Of a stretch of 5,052 nt of DNA, positions 1 to 5,052 are shown piece after piece (the stretch's first letter is position 1; the number at the start of each line of letters is the position of its first letter). The translations under genes were made by a program, and so were the position numbers. This stretch comes from UBA5336 sp039034035 (lineage in GTDB: Bacteria; Pseudomonadota; Alphaproteobacteria; Caulobacterales; Hyphomonadaceae). The notes under the pieces are model-generated. The model made no database searches, was not told the origin of the DNA, and worked only from the letters and a program-made list of their open reading frames with translations. The DNA is taken from contig JBCCBN010000192.1 of assembly GCA_039034035.1 (NCBI GenBank), positions 1 through 5,052 on the forward strand. Reading direction: 5' to 3'.

Positions 1-49
1 CGCGGCTCGAACCGTCCACTGGAGGTTTCGTCGGCTGCGCCGAGCGGCC
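1..49. repeat. Double-hairpin palindromic element, copy 1 (left, may be cut by window edge)
   Basis: This is the first of two tandem copies of a GC-rich element; the second is at 70-118, with a 69-bp period. Aligned without gaps, I count 38 of 49 identical bases. It contains two stem-loops: an imperfect one at 8-30 (arms starting CGAACC and ending GGTTTCG, with one bulged base on each side and loop ACT) and a perfect 5-bp one at 31-43 (TCGGC, loop TGC, GCCGA). It lies downstream of the leftward permease gene. There is no T-run after the stems on either strand, so it is not a canonical intrinsic terminator. It could be an interspersed palindromic repeat or an mRNA 3'-end stabiliser. Confidence 0.6.
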
Positions 50-69
50 TTCCCGGGGCTTCGCCCGTT
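50..69. other. Short GC hairpin between the two repeat copies
   Basis: The spacer between the two element copies can itself fold, with GGGC (56-59), loop TTC and GCCC (63-66). Read leftwards this is GGGC-GAA-GCCC. With the flanking elements it makes a run of five potential stem-loops within about 110 bases after the end of the permease gene. The stem is short and no U-tract follows, so a role in ending or protecting the transcript is only a possibility. Confidence 0.3.
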
Positions 70-118
70 CGCGGCTCAAACCGTCCACGGGACGGTTTGC
101 CGACTGCGTCGGACCGCC
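70..118. repeat. Double-hairpin palindromic element, copy 2, with perfect 10-bp stem
   Basis: Second copy of the element seen at 1-49. Its first stem-loop is perfect: CAAACCGTCC (77-86), loop ACG, GGACGGTTTG (90-99). The second is CCGAC (100-104), loop TGC, GTCGG (108-112). Compared with copy 1, paired positions change together: the second pair of the larger stem is G-C in copy 1 and A-T here, and in the smaller stem T-A becomes C-G and G-C becomes A-T. Read leftwards, the structure starts 8 nt after the TGA of the MalG-like permease, so it would sit in that transcript's 3' region. No T-run follows, so termination there would not be of the classical intrinsic type. Confidence 0.65.
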
Positions 119-120
119 GC

Positions 121-999
121 TCACCCCTTTAGCCCCGCCATGACGACGCCGCGGATGATGAAGCGCTGGAAGATCAGGAAGACGATCAGCGTCGGGATCG
201 TCGAGATCGCGGCACCGGTCATGATCAGTTCCCACTGCACATCCGCCTCGTCCCCGAAGGTCGAAAGGCCGACGGGCAGCGTGTACATCTCGACCGAGTT
301 CGTCACGATCAGGGGCCAGATGAAGGCCGTCCAGTTGCCGAGGAACACAAAGATCGCCAGGGCGGCAAGCGCGGGCTTCACCAGCGGCATGGCCACCGTC
401 CACCAGATCTGCAACTCGTTCAGCCCATCGATGCGGGCGGCTTCGATGAAGTCATCGGGCACGGTTTCGAAAAACTGCTTCATCAGGAAGGTCCCGAAGG
501 CGGTCATCAGGCCGGGGAACATGATGCCCCAATAGGTGTCGAGCCAGCCGAATTGCTGGGACATCAGGTACCAGGGGATGACCAGCATCTCGGTTGGGAT
601 CATCAGCGTCGACAGGATCGCGATGAAGATGATGTAGCGGCCCGGGAAGCGGAATTTGCACAGCGTGTAGCCGACGAGGCTGTCGAAGATGACGTTACAC
701 ACCGTTGTTATCACGGCGATAATGATCGAATTCACGAACCACCAGTAGAACCGCCCATCTTCGAGGACGAAGGTGTAGTTCTCGATGGTCGGCTCGTCGG
801 GGATGAGCTGGAGGTTATAGACCTCGTGCGGCCATTTCAGCGAGGTCGAGATCATGTAGACGATGGGCATGACCATCGCGATGCCGCCGAGAAACAGCAG
901 CAGCCAGCGGAGGATCTGTCCCATATTCGCGGGCTTGCGGGGGGCCTTGGTGTCAAGCAGCGTCTCTGAGGAGGCGCGGATTTCTTCGGCGACGGCCAT
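121..999 (-). CDS. Carbohydrate ABC transporter permease, MalG/UgpE type (CUT1 family)
   Basis: Inner-membrane subunit of a binding-protein-dependent sugar importer, expected to pair with the adjacent MalF-like subunit to form the channel. The 292-residue product has the usual length and about six hydrophobic segments (near residues 28-50, 88-112, 121-146, 156-176, 207-232 and 258-281). The cytoplasmic EAA loop that docks on the ATPase is clear at 186-209, beginning EAARIDG and ending in PLVKP. The protein ends GVVMAGLKG, a C-terminal pattern typical of MalG-like subunits. The ATG at 999 follows the TAG of the upstream permease by one base. A GAGGG ribosome site lies 9 nt upstream, inside the end of that gene, so the pair is very likely translationally coupled. 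Substrate cannot be inferred; the family assignment is strong. The stop is TGA at 121-123. Confidence 0.95.
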   Translation of the reverse strand: MAVAEEIRASSETLLDTKAPRKPANMGQILRWLLLFLGGIAMVMPIVYMISTSLKWPHEVYNLQLIPDEPTIENYTFVLEDGRFYWWFVNSIIIAVITTVCNVIFDSLVGYTLCKFRFPGRYIIFIAILSTLMIPTEMLVIPWYLMSQQFGWLDTYWGIMFPGLMTAFGTFLMKQFFETVPDDFIEAARIDGLNELQIWWTVAMPLVKPALAALAIFVFLGNWTAFIWPLIVTNSVEMYTLPVGLSTFGDEADVQWELIMTGAAISTIPTLIVFLIFQRFIIRGVVMAGLKG

Positions 1000-1000
1000 C

Positions 1001-1888
1001 CTAGCGATCCCTCAACAGCCAGAGTTGCAGGAGCGAGACCGCCAGCAGCACCAGAAACAGCACCACCGTCTGCGCCGCCGCATAGCCCATGTCGAAATCG
1101 GTGAAGGCCGATTGGTAGATCATCAGCACAAGCGGTTTTGTGGAGTTCAATGGCCCGCCGGGATCGTTCGTCGTCATGTTGAAGACGTGGTCGAAGATCC
1201 GCAGGAACCCGATGGACGAGAAGACCACGATAAAGACGATCGTGGGCCGCAGCAGCGGCAGCGTGATTTCCCACAGCACGGTCCAGGTCGATACGCCGTC
1301 GATCCGCGCCGCCTCGTAATAGCTGCGCGGGATGGCGCGGAGACCGGCCATGAAGATAATGATCTGAAATCCGAGCCCGGCCCAGACCGCCGGGGCCAGC
1401 ACCGCGGGCAGCGCGTTGGTCGTCGACCGCAGAAACTCGATCTGCGGGATGCCGAAATCGGCGAGGAAGTTGTTGAAAAGGCCGATGGGCACCGGCTGAT
1501 AGAACCAGCGCCAGACCCAGGCCATGGCCACCGCGCTGGTCATGAAGGGCAGGAAGTAGAGCATCCTGAGAAAGCCGTGCATGAAGCGCAGCTTGTCGAG
1601 GTGGTAGGCCACGACGAAGGAGATCACGAGGCTGACCGGTGTGCCGATGATGAGGTAAAGGAACGTGTTGGCGAACACCTTCCAGAAGACCGGGTCGTTC
1701 CAGAGCTTGGCGTAGTTTTCCCACCCCGCCCAGGTGCGGCTGCCCAGGAGGTTCCAGTCCTGGAACGAGATCACCATGGCGTTGCCGGTGGGGTAGAACC
1801 GGATGATCACGTAAAACAGGATCGGGATCGCCAGAAAGCCCCAGGCCCAGACAATCTGTTTCTGCTTGATCGAAAGGTTGCGGTACAT
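1001..1888 (-). CDS. Carbohydrate ABC transporter permease, MalF/UgpA type (CUT1 family)
   Basis: Inner-membrane partner of the MalG-like permease in the same operon. From the ATG at 1888 the product has 295 residues and six hydrophobic segments (near 13-33, 72-96, 105-126, 161-182, 214-235 and 270-291). The EAA loop is at 192-214, beginning EAARIDG and ending TLPLL with Arg-Pro following, as expected for the ATPase-coupling helix. An in-frame GTG at 1921 would add 11 residues. I prefer the ATG because those extra codons run through a perfect stem-loop (1899-1919) and the GTG has no purine-rich site ahead of it. The ATG has only a weak GGGA about 7 nt upstream, between the stem-loop and the start. 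The gap to the binding-protein gene is 88 bp and to the next permease one base. The N-terminus starts hydrophobic almost at once, with no long MalF-style extension. Confidence 0.93.
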   Translation of the reverse strand: MYRNLSIKQKQIVWAWGFLAIPILFYVIIRFYPTGNAMVISFQDWNLLGSRTWAGWENYAKLWNDPVFWKVFANTFLYLIIGTPVSLVISFVVAYHLDKLRFMHGFLRMLYFLPFMTSAVAMAWVWRWFYQPVPIGLFNNFLADFGIPQIEFLRSTTNALPAVLAPAVWAGLGFQIIIFMAGLRAIPRSYYEAARIDGVSTWTVLWEITLPLLRPTIVFIVVFSSIGFLRIFDHVFNMTTNDPGGPLNSTKPLVLMIYQSAFTDFDMGYAAAQTVVLFLVLLAVSLLQLWLLRDR

Positions 1889-1898
1889 GCGCTGTCCC

Positions 1899-1919
1899 GT
1901 TCCGGGCCTGGCCCGGAAC
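1899..1919 (-). repeat. Intergenic stem-loop B, just before the MalF-like permease start
   Basis: Perfect 9-bp inverted repeat, GTTCCGGGC (1899-1907), loop of 3, GCCCGGAAC (1911-1919). It ends 10 nt before the preferred ATG of the permease, next to its weak GGGA ribosome site. It shares its CCGGGCC...CCCGG core with stem-loop A at 1941-1961. The two differ at the second and third pairs by compensatory changes (T-A, T-A here and C-G, C-G in A). Folding in the mRNA could limit permease translation or protect the upstream binding-protein message; this is inferred by analogy with the malE-malF palindromes of E. coli. Confidence 0.7.
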
Positions 1920-1940
1920 ACGTGTTGCGGGAAGGGCGAG

Positions 1941-1961
1941 GCCCCGGGTCAGGCCCGGGGC
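1941..1961 (-). repeat. Intergenic stem-loop A, 15 nt after the binding-protein stop
   Basis: Strong 8-bp GC stem: GCCCCGGG (1941-1948) pairs with CCCGGGGC (1954-1961), with a possible G-T pair closing a 3-nt loop. Read in the direction of transcription it follows the TAA of the binding-protein gene by 15 nt. No T-run follows, so partial termination or 3' protection of the upstream message is more likely than full termination. It forms a pair with stem-loop B 42 nt further along. Confidence 0.7.
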
Positions 1962-1976
1962 ATCGCGGTGGTTGGG

Positions 1977-3239
1977 TTAGTTCGAGGCGTAGAACTCATC
2001 GAGCAGCGCCTGCTCGGCGGCGGCGGCTTCGGCGAGGCTCTCGGCCGGGTCGGCCCCGGCGAGGTTCACGCGTTCGACCATGTCGACGAGGATCTGACGC
2101 TGGGCAGATTCGTTCACGAACTTCGTGGTGTTGGCATAGGCCAGACCCTTGATGAAGGGACCGAACACCTCGTTATTGGCGTTCTCTTCGGTCAGGCCGA
2201 CCGACGGCTTGGCCGGCAGTTCGCCCACGACGTCGAGCCAGATCTGCATCGCCTCATCCGAGGTGACGTACTGCATGAACTTGACCGCTGCGTCGTACTT
2301 TTCACCCTCGGCCTTCGTGGTGATCGCGTTCACCCAGTAGGAGGAATAGTTCGACCGCATGCCGTCCGCCGTGGCGGGCAGTTCGGTGACGCCCCATTTC
2401 AGACCGCGCGTGTTGTTGAGCGAGCCGATGCGGAACGAGCCGTCGATATGCATGGCGGCCAGACCCGCTTTGAAAGCGGCCTGGGGTTCATCCATGAAGC
2501 CAAAGCCCGCAATGCCGTTGTCGCCGGCGAGGCTGAGGTAATATTCCAGCGCCTTCAGACCGGCTTCGGAGTTGTAGTTCACGGTCTTGTAGTCATCGAG
2601 ATAGGGCTCGCCGCCGAACTGGCGCACCAGACCTTCGCGGAACCAGTGGTGGTCCTGCGCGGTCATGCCGATGGTGAAGCCGGCCTGCGTGAGGTTGCCT
2701 GCGCCATCGCGCTTGGTCATCTGCTCACCCAGCGCGATCAGCTCTTCCAGCGTCTCTGGCGGTGCCTCGACCCCGGCCTCTTCGAACAGGCGTTCGTTGT
2801 AGAAGAGCGCGAGCGAGCGGACCGCGGTGGGCAGTGCCCAGTAGTTGTCGCCTTCGCGCATCGCCTGGACCATCGGGAAGAAGTCTTCCGAGATCTGGTC
2901 GGCGGGGAATTCCTCGGCCGGGAGCGGCTGGATCAGGCTGGCGGCCTTGTAGTCGTTGAGCCAGCCGTAGAACAGCTGCACCACATCGGGCCCCTCGCCC
3001 GCGGGGATCGCCGCGGCGACCTTGGTGCGGTAATCGGCATAGGGGAAGTGGGTCATTTTGACGGTGATGTCAGGATTGGCTTCCTGAAAGTTTTCGATCA
3101 GCTGCTCCATCGCCTGGACGCGGGCGTCGAAGAAATACTGCCAATACTCAATCTCGACCGCATTGGCCGCCGAGGCCAGAAGGCCGGTGATGCTTGTCGC
3201 CGCGGCGAGGGCGAAAGCCTTGAATTTGAGGTGTGCCAT
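1977..3239 (-). CDS. ABC transporter extracellular sugar-binding protein (SBP family 1)
   Basis: Periplasmic solute receptor that delivers substrate to the two permeases encoded downstream. From the ATG at 3239 the product has 420 residues, normal for CUT1 binding proteins. It begins with a Sec signal peptide: a Lys-containing start (MAHLKFK), a hydrophobic core to about residue 22 and a probable cleavage after ANA at 27, leaving a mature start of VEIEYWQYFF. There is no lipobox cysteine. The mature part shows family-1 hallmarks: the early strand followed by FQEANPDITV, then AAIPAGEGPDVVQLFYGW, FYNERLFEEAG with the following PPETLEEL, and AAMHIDGSF in the second lobe. The start is chosen because CAGGGAGA lies just upstream of it and the signal peptide begins there; a GTG at 3266 would add nine charged residues with no better ribosome site. 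It is first in the operon. The bound sugar is not identifiable; the family is secure. Confidence 0.95.
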   Translation of the reverse strand: MAHLKFKAFALAAATSITGLLASAANAVEIEYWQYFFDARVQAMEQLIENFQEANPDITVKMTHFPYADYRTKVAAAIPAGEGPDVVQLFYGWLNDYKAASLIQPLPAEEFPADQISEDFFPMVQAMREGDNYWALPTAVRSLALFYNERLFEEAGVEAPPETLEELIALGEQMTKRDGAGNLTQAGFTIGMTAQDHHWFREGLVRQFGGEPYLDDYKTVNYNSEAGLKALEYYLSLAGDNGIAGFGFMDEPQAAFKAGLAAMHIDGSFRIGSLNNTRGLKWGVTELPATADGMRSNYSSYWVNAITTKAEGEKYDAAVKFMQYVTSDEAMQIWLDVVGELPAKPSVGLTEENANNEVFGPFIKGLAYANTTKFVNESAQRQILVDMVERVNLAGADPAESLAEAAAAEQALLDEFYASN

Positions 3240-3248
3240 TTTTGTCGT

Positions 3249-3254
3249 CTCCCT
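3249..3254 (-). promoter_or_regulatory. Ribosome binding site of the sugar-binding protein gene
   Basis: AGGGAG on the minus strand, 9 nt before the ATG at 3239. It is the clearest ribosome site in the window and the main reason for preferring this start over the GTG at 3266, which lies upstream of the site. Confidence 0.7.
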
Positions 3255-3291
3255 GTGTTTGTACACCCACTGAGCCGGGCGCGTGCCGTGG

Positions 3292-3356
3292 CGTCAAATA
3301 AAATCTCGTTTCATTAACTCACATCACTTGAGTTTTCAAGTAAGTTGACTTAATTG
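3292..3356. promoter_or_regulatory. AT-rich divergent control region with probable promoters
   Basis: The gap between the divergent binding-protein and ROK genes turns sharply AT-rich here, unlike the rest of the window. It should carry promoters for both units. For the leftward unit, TTGAAA (3334-3339) and TAATGA (3311-3316) are 17 bp apart, but the second is a poor match to a sigma-70 -10 box, so exact promoter positions are uncertain. For the rightward unit no convincing pair is seen; TTGACT at 3345-3350 is too close to the start codon to act as its -35 unless a later start is used. The ROK gene may have a very short leader. Palindromes inside this region are listed separately. Confidence 0.5.
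3316..3352. promoter_or_regulatory. Candidate operator cluster: three overlapping or abutting palindromes
   Basis: Three inverted repeats are visible: AACTCA-N7-TGAGTT (3316-3334), ACTTGA-N4-TCAAGT (3326-3341) and TAAGT-TG-ACTTA (3341-3352). The first two overlap, and the third shares one base with the second. The centres of the first and third are about 21-22 bp apart, near two helical turns, so they lie on the same DNA face. The cluster overlaps the candidate leftward promoter and sits directly ahead of the ROK gene. It is therefore the natural binding site for that regulator, acting on both units. Binding is inferred from position and symmetry only. Confidence 0.5.
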
Positions 3357-3362
3357 CCCGGG

Positions 3363-4538
3363 ATGACCGTTCGACTGCTCAAAATCGTGGGCGCGAATGC
3401 CGAGCGCTCGCGCAGCCACAACCGGCAGATGGTGCTTGGGCGCATCCGGGCAGGCGGGCGTATGGGCCGCGCCGAGATTGCGCGGGCCTCGGGCCTGTCG
3501 ACGCAGGCGGTGTCGAACATCATTGCGGATTTGCTGGAAGACGGCCTGATCCTGGAACAGGGTCGCCGGGCCAGCACGCGCGGACAGCCCCCCGTGCAGT
3601 ACGGTCTGAACGCCCAGGGCGGCTATGCCTTCGGGGTCGAAGTGCGGCCTGATGCGGTACTTGCGGCGCTGATCGATTTTGCGGGCGAAACGGTCTTTAC
3701 CGACCGCCGCCCCCTTCCCGCGAGCGACCGCGACACAGTGACCGCCCGGGTGAAAGCCCTGAAATCAGCGGCGCTGCGCCGCACGGGTGTGTCGCCCGAC
3801 CGGCTGCTGGGCGCGGGTCTGGTGATGCCTGGCCCGTTCGGCGCCACGGGGATCACGGGACATGAGACGGAACTGAGCGGTTGGGCCAATGTCGATCCCC
3901 ATGCCTGGTTCTCGGACGCGCTGGACCTGCCGGTCTTTGTCGAGAACGATGCCAACGCGGCGGCGATGGCCGAGCGGGTGTCGGGCGCGGCCATGGAGGT
4001 GGACAGCTTTGCCTATCTGTATTTCGGGGCGGGGCTTGGCCTTGGCGTTCTGGCCAACGGGCAATTGATCGCGGGCGCCTATGGCAATGCGGGCGAGATC
4101 GGGCATATCCCGGTGCCCTGCGCCGGCAAAACGGTGCCGCTGGAAGAGGCGGTGAGCCGCCTGTCACTGCAACGCGCCCTTACCGGTGTGACCGCGGCGC
4201 CATTGCAGCAAGAGACGCTCGCTGACCTTTTTGAGTCAGAGGATCCCGCCTTGATGGCGTGGCTCGACCGGGCAGCCGAGCCTCTTTCGGCAGCCATCGA
4301 GATTATCGAGAACATCTTTGACCCGCAGACCGTGATCCTCGGCGGGGCGATGCCCGACAACCTGCTGGATCGGTTGATCATGGGTGTGGATCTGCCCAAA
4401 CGGTCAGTGGCCAACCGACCGGATCGTGCCTTGCCCCGGCTGACGCGGGGCACCTCGGGGCGGATGACGGCGACGCTGGGCGCTGCGGCGCTTGTGGTCA
4501 ACCGCGCCGTGACGCCCTCGATCGCAGCCGTGCCCTGA
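3363..4538 (+). CDS. ROK-family transcriptional regulator (NagC/XylR/Mlc-like)
   Basis: Probable sugar-responsive DNA-binding regulator of the divergent importer and of its own unit. From the ATG at 3363 it has 391 residues. A winged helix-turn-helix fills about 22-82, with the helix-turn-helix near 36-57 (RAEIARASGLSTQAVSNI) and a wing that includes GRRASTRGQPP. A ROK fold follows from about 87: ENDANAA at 194-200, the GAGLGLG glycine segment at 222-228, GNAGEIGH at 241-248 and VILGGAM at 324-330. After GEIGH, ROK proteins usually carry a CxCGxxGCxE zinc site; here only Cys253 remains in PCAGKTVPLEE. The DxGxT phosphate motif expected near 91-97 reads GVEVRPD, so sugar-kinase activity is unlikely. 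A TTG at 3354 would add three residues; neither start has a clear ribosome site. Its stop overlaps the start of the deacetylase gene. Confidence 0.93.
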   Translation: MTVRLLKIVGANAERSRSHNRQMVLGRIRAGGRMGRAEIARASGLSTQAVSNIIADLLEDGLILEQGRRASTRGQPPVQYGLNAQGGYAFGVEVRPDAVLAALIDFAGETVFTDRRPLPASDRDTVTARVKALKSAALRRTGVSPDRLLGAGLVMPGPFGATGITGHETELSGWANVDPHAWFSDALDLPVFVENDANAAAMAERVSGAAMEVDSFAYLYFGAGLGLGVLANGQLIAGAYGNAGEIGHIPVPCAGKTVPLEEAVSRLSLQRALTGVTAAPLQQETLADLFESEDPALMAWLDRAAEPLSAAIEIIENIFDPQTVILGGAMPDNLLDRLIMGVDLPKRSVANRPDRALPRLTRGTSGRMTATLGAAALVVNRAVTPSIAAVP

Positions 4539-5052
4539 TGGCGACACCGGATCAGGCCCGCATCGACGCAGACCGCGCCCGGCCCCGGATCCTGGCGCTG
4601 TGGTGGGCGTTGCAGCCGCTGAAATCGGTGATCCGGTTTATGAACACCGGCGCGCATCCCGATGATGAGATTACGGATTTGCTCGCCGCGCTCGCGTTCC
4701 GGGACGGGATCAACCTGAGCTATGCCTGCTCGACCCGCGGCGAAGGCGGGCAGAACGATATCGGGACCGAAGCGGGTGCGGCGCTGGGGGCCCTGCGGAC
4801 CCGTGAGATGGAGCGGGCCTGTGACGTCTTGGGGATGCGCATGTACTGGCATTCCACCGCGCCCGACGATCCGATCACCGATTTCGGCTTTTCCAAAAGC
4901 GGGGTCGAGACGCTGGGCAAATGGGGCCACGACCGCACGCTCGCGCGGTTTGTCGAGATTGTGCGGACGGACCGGCCCGACATCATCTGCCCCACCTTCC
5001 TGGACGTGCCGGGCCAGCACGGCCACCACCGCGCGATGACGCAGGCCGCGCA
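4538..5052 (+). CDS. PIG-L/LmbE-family de-N-acetylase, N-terminal part (runs off window)
   Basis: Predicted zinc-dependent amidase removing an N-acyl, usually N-acetyl, group from a sugar or glycoside. The frame stays open to the right edge, giving 171 codons plus two bases. The metal motif AHPDDE is at 39-44. By comparison with MshB-type enzymes, His40 and Asp43 would be ligands and Asp42 the base; HGHHRA at 161-166 supplies the third histidine, probably His164. TRGEGGQNDIG (66-76) and the LGALRTREME segment (83-92) are family-typical. DFGFSKS followed by ETLxKWG at 115-129 recalls the long form of the family, so much of the protein may lie outside. No signal peptide is seen, suggesting a cytoplasmic enzyme. 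The ATG shares one base with the ROK gene's TGA and lacks a ribosome site, so translation is probably coupled. A later ATG at 4640 is possible, but it would remove a helix-like segment (ALQPLKSVIRF) ahead of AHPDDE. Confidence 0.92.
   Translation, partial: MATPDQARIDADRARPRILALWWALQPLKSVIRFMNTGAHPDDEITDLLAALAFRDGINLSYACSTRGEGGQNDIGTEAGAALGALRTREMERACDVLGMRMYWHSTAPDDPITDFGFSKSGVETLGKWGHDRTLARFVEIVRTDRPDIICPTFLDVPGQHGHHRAMTQAA

Noticed and set aside
77..99. Intrinsic terminator for the leftward operon
   Set aside because: The stem is perfect and well placed, but no T-run follows in the direction of transcription and the element is duplicated, so it is listed as a repeat instead of a terminator.
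1..118. CRISPR-like array
   Set aside because: There are only two copies, they differ at 11 of 49 positions, and the 20-bp spacer is itself a GC hairpin. This does not fit near-identical repeats with unique spacers.
852..1724. Minus-strand open frame overlapping both permease genes in another frame
   Set aside because: It is Arg, Ala and His rich, without membrane segments or motifs, while the overlapping frame encodes a complete permease with its EAA loop.
863..2152. Long open frame on the plus strand, antisense to both permease ends and the binding-protein end
   Set aside because: It is rich in Arg, Asp, Glu, His and Gly with low-complexity stretches, resembles no known family and runs antisense across three well-supported transporter genes and their gap. 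This is a typical GC-rich shadow frame.
1866..3317. Open frame of 483 codons on the plus strand, antisense to the sugar-binding protein gene
   Set aside because: It covers almost exactly the complement of a clear binding protein with a signal peptide. Its composition (many Val, Gly, Arg, His) and lack of motifs mark it as the antisense shadow.
4079..5029. Minus-strand open frame opposite the end of the ROK gene and the deacetylase start
   Set aside because: The plus strand carries the ROK domain and the PIG-L metal motifs in continuous frames; the antisense product has no recognisable feature.

Overview
The window looks like a carbohydrate-uptake locus from a GC-rich alphaproteobacterium, most likely of the Rhodobacterales/Roseobacter type. 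This rests on overall base and codon use, the style of the ABC proteins and the short GC-rich palindromes between genes; no marker gene fixes the taxon. The layout is two divergent transcription units around an AT-rich control region at about 3292-3356.

The leftward (minus-strand) unit encodes three parts of a CUT1-type sugar ABC importer, in transcription order: a secreted solute-binding protein (3239 to 1977), a MalF/UgpA-like permease (1888 to 1001) and a MalG/UgpE-like permease (999 to 121). The two permease genes are one base apart. The binding-protein and first permease genes are separated by 88 bp holding two 21-nt stem-loops that share a core and differ by compensatory changes. Past the last permease, positions 1-118 hold a duplicated GC-rich hairpin element, again with compensatory changes between copies. 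No ATPase gene is present in the window.

The rightward (plus-strand) unit starts with a ROK-family winged-helix regulator (3363-4538) whose stop codon overlaps the start of a PIG-L/LmbE-type de-N-acetylase (4538 to beyond the right edge). The regulator lacks the canonical ROK cysteine zinc cluster and the kinase phosphate-binding motif, so it reads as a regulator only. The deacetylase has its metal-binding motifs and no visible signal peptide, and appears to belong to the long form of the family; only its first 171 codons are visible.

The simplest reading is a self-regulated catabolic locus. The importer brings in a sugar, perhaps an N-acetylated sugar or glycoside; the ROK protein senses it or a derivative and controls the divergent promoters, which contain three overlapping or adjacent palindromes. 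The PIG-L enzyme would deacetylate the substrate or an intermediate in the cytoplasm. The substrate cannot be read from the sequence. Every segment is explained by these genes and control elements; the long reading frames antisense to the transporter genes are shadows typical of GC-rich DNA.
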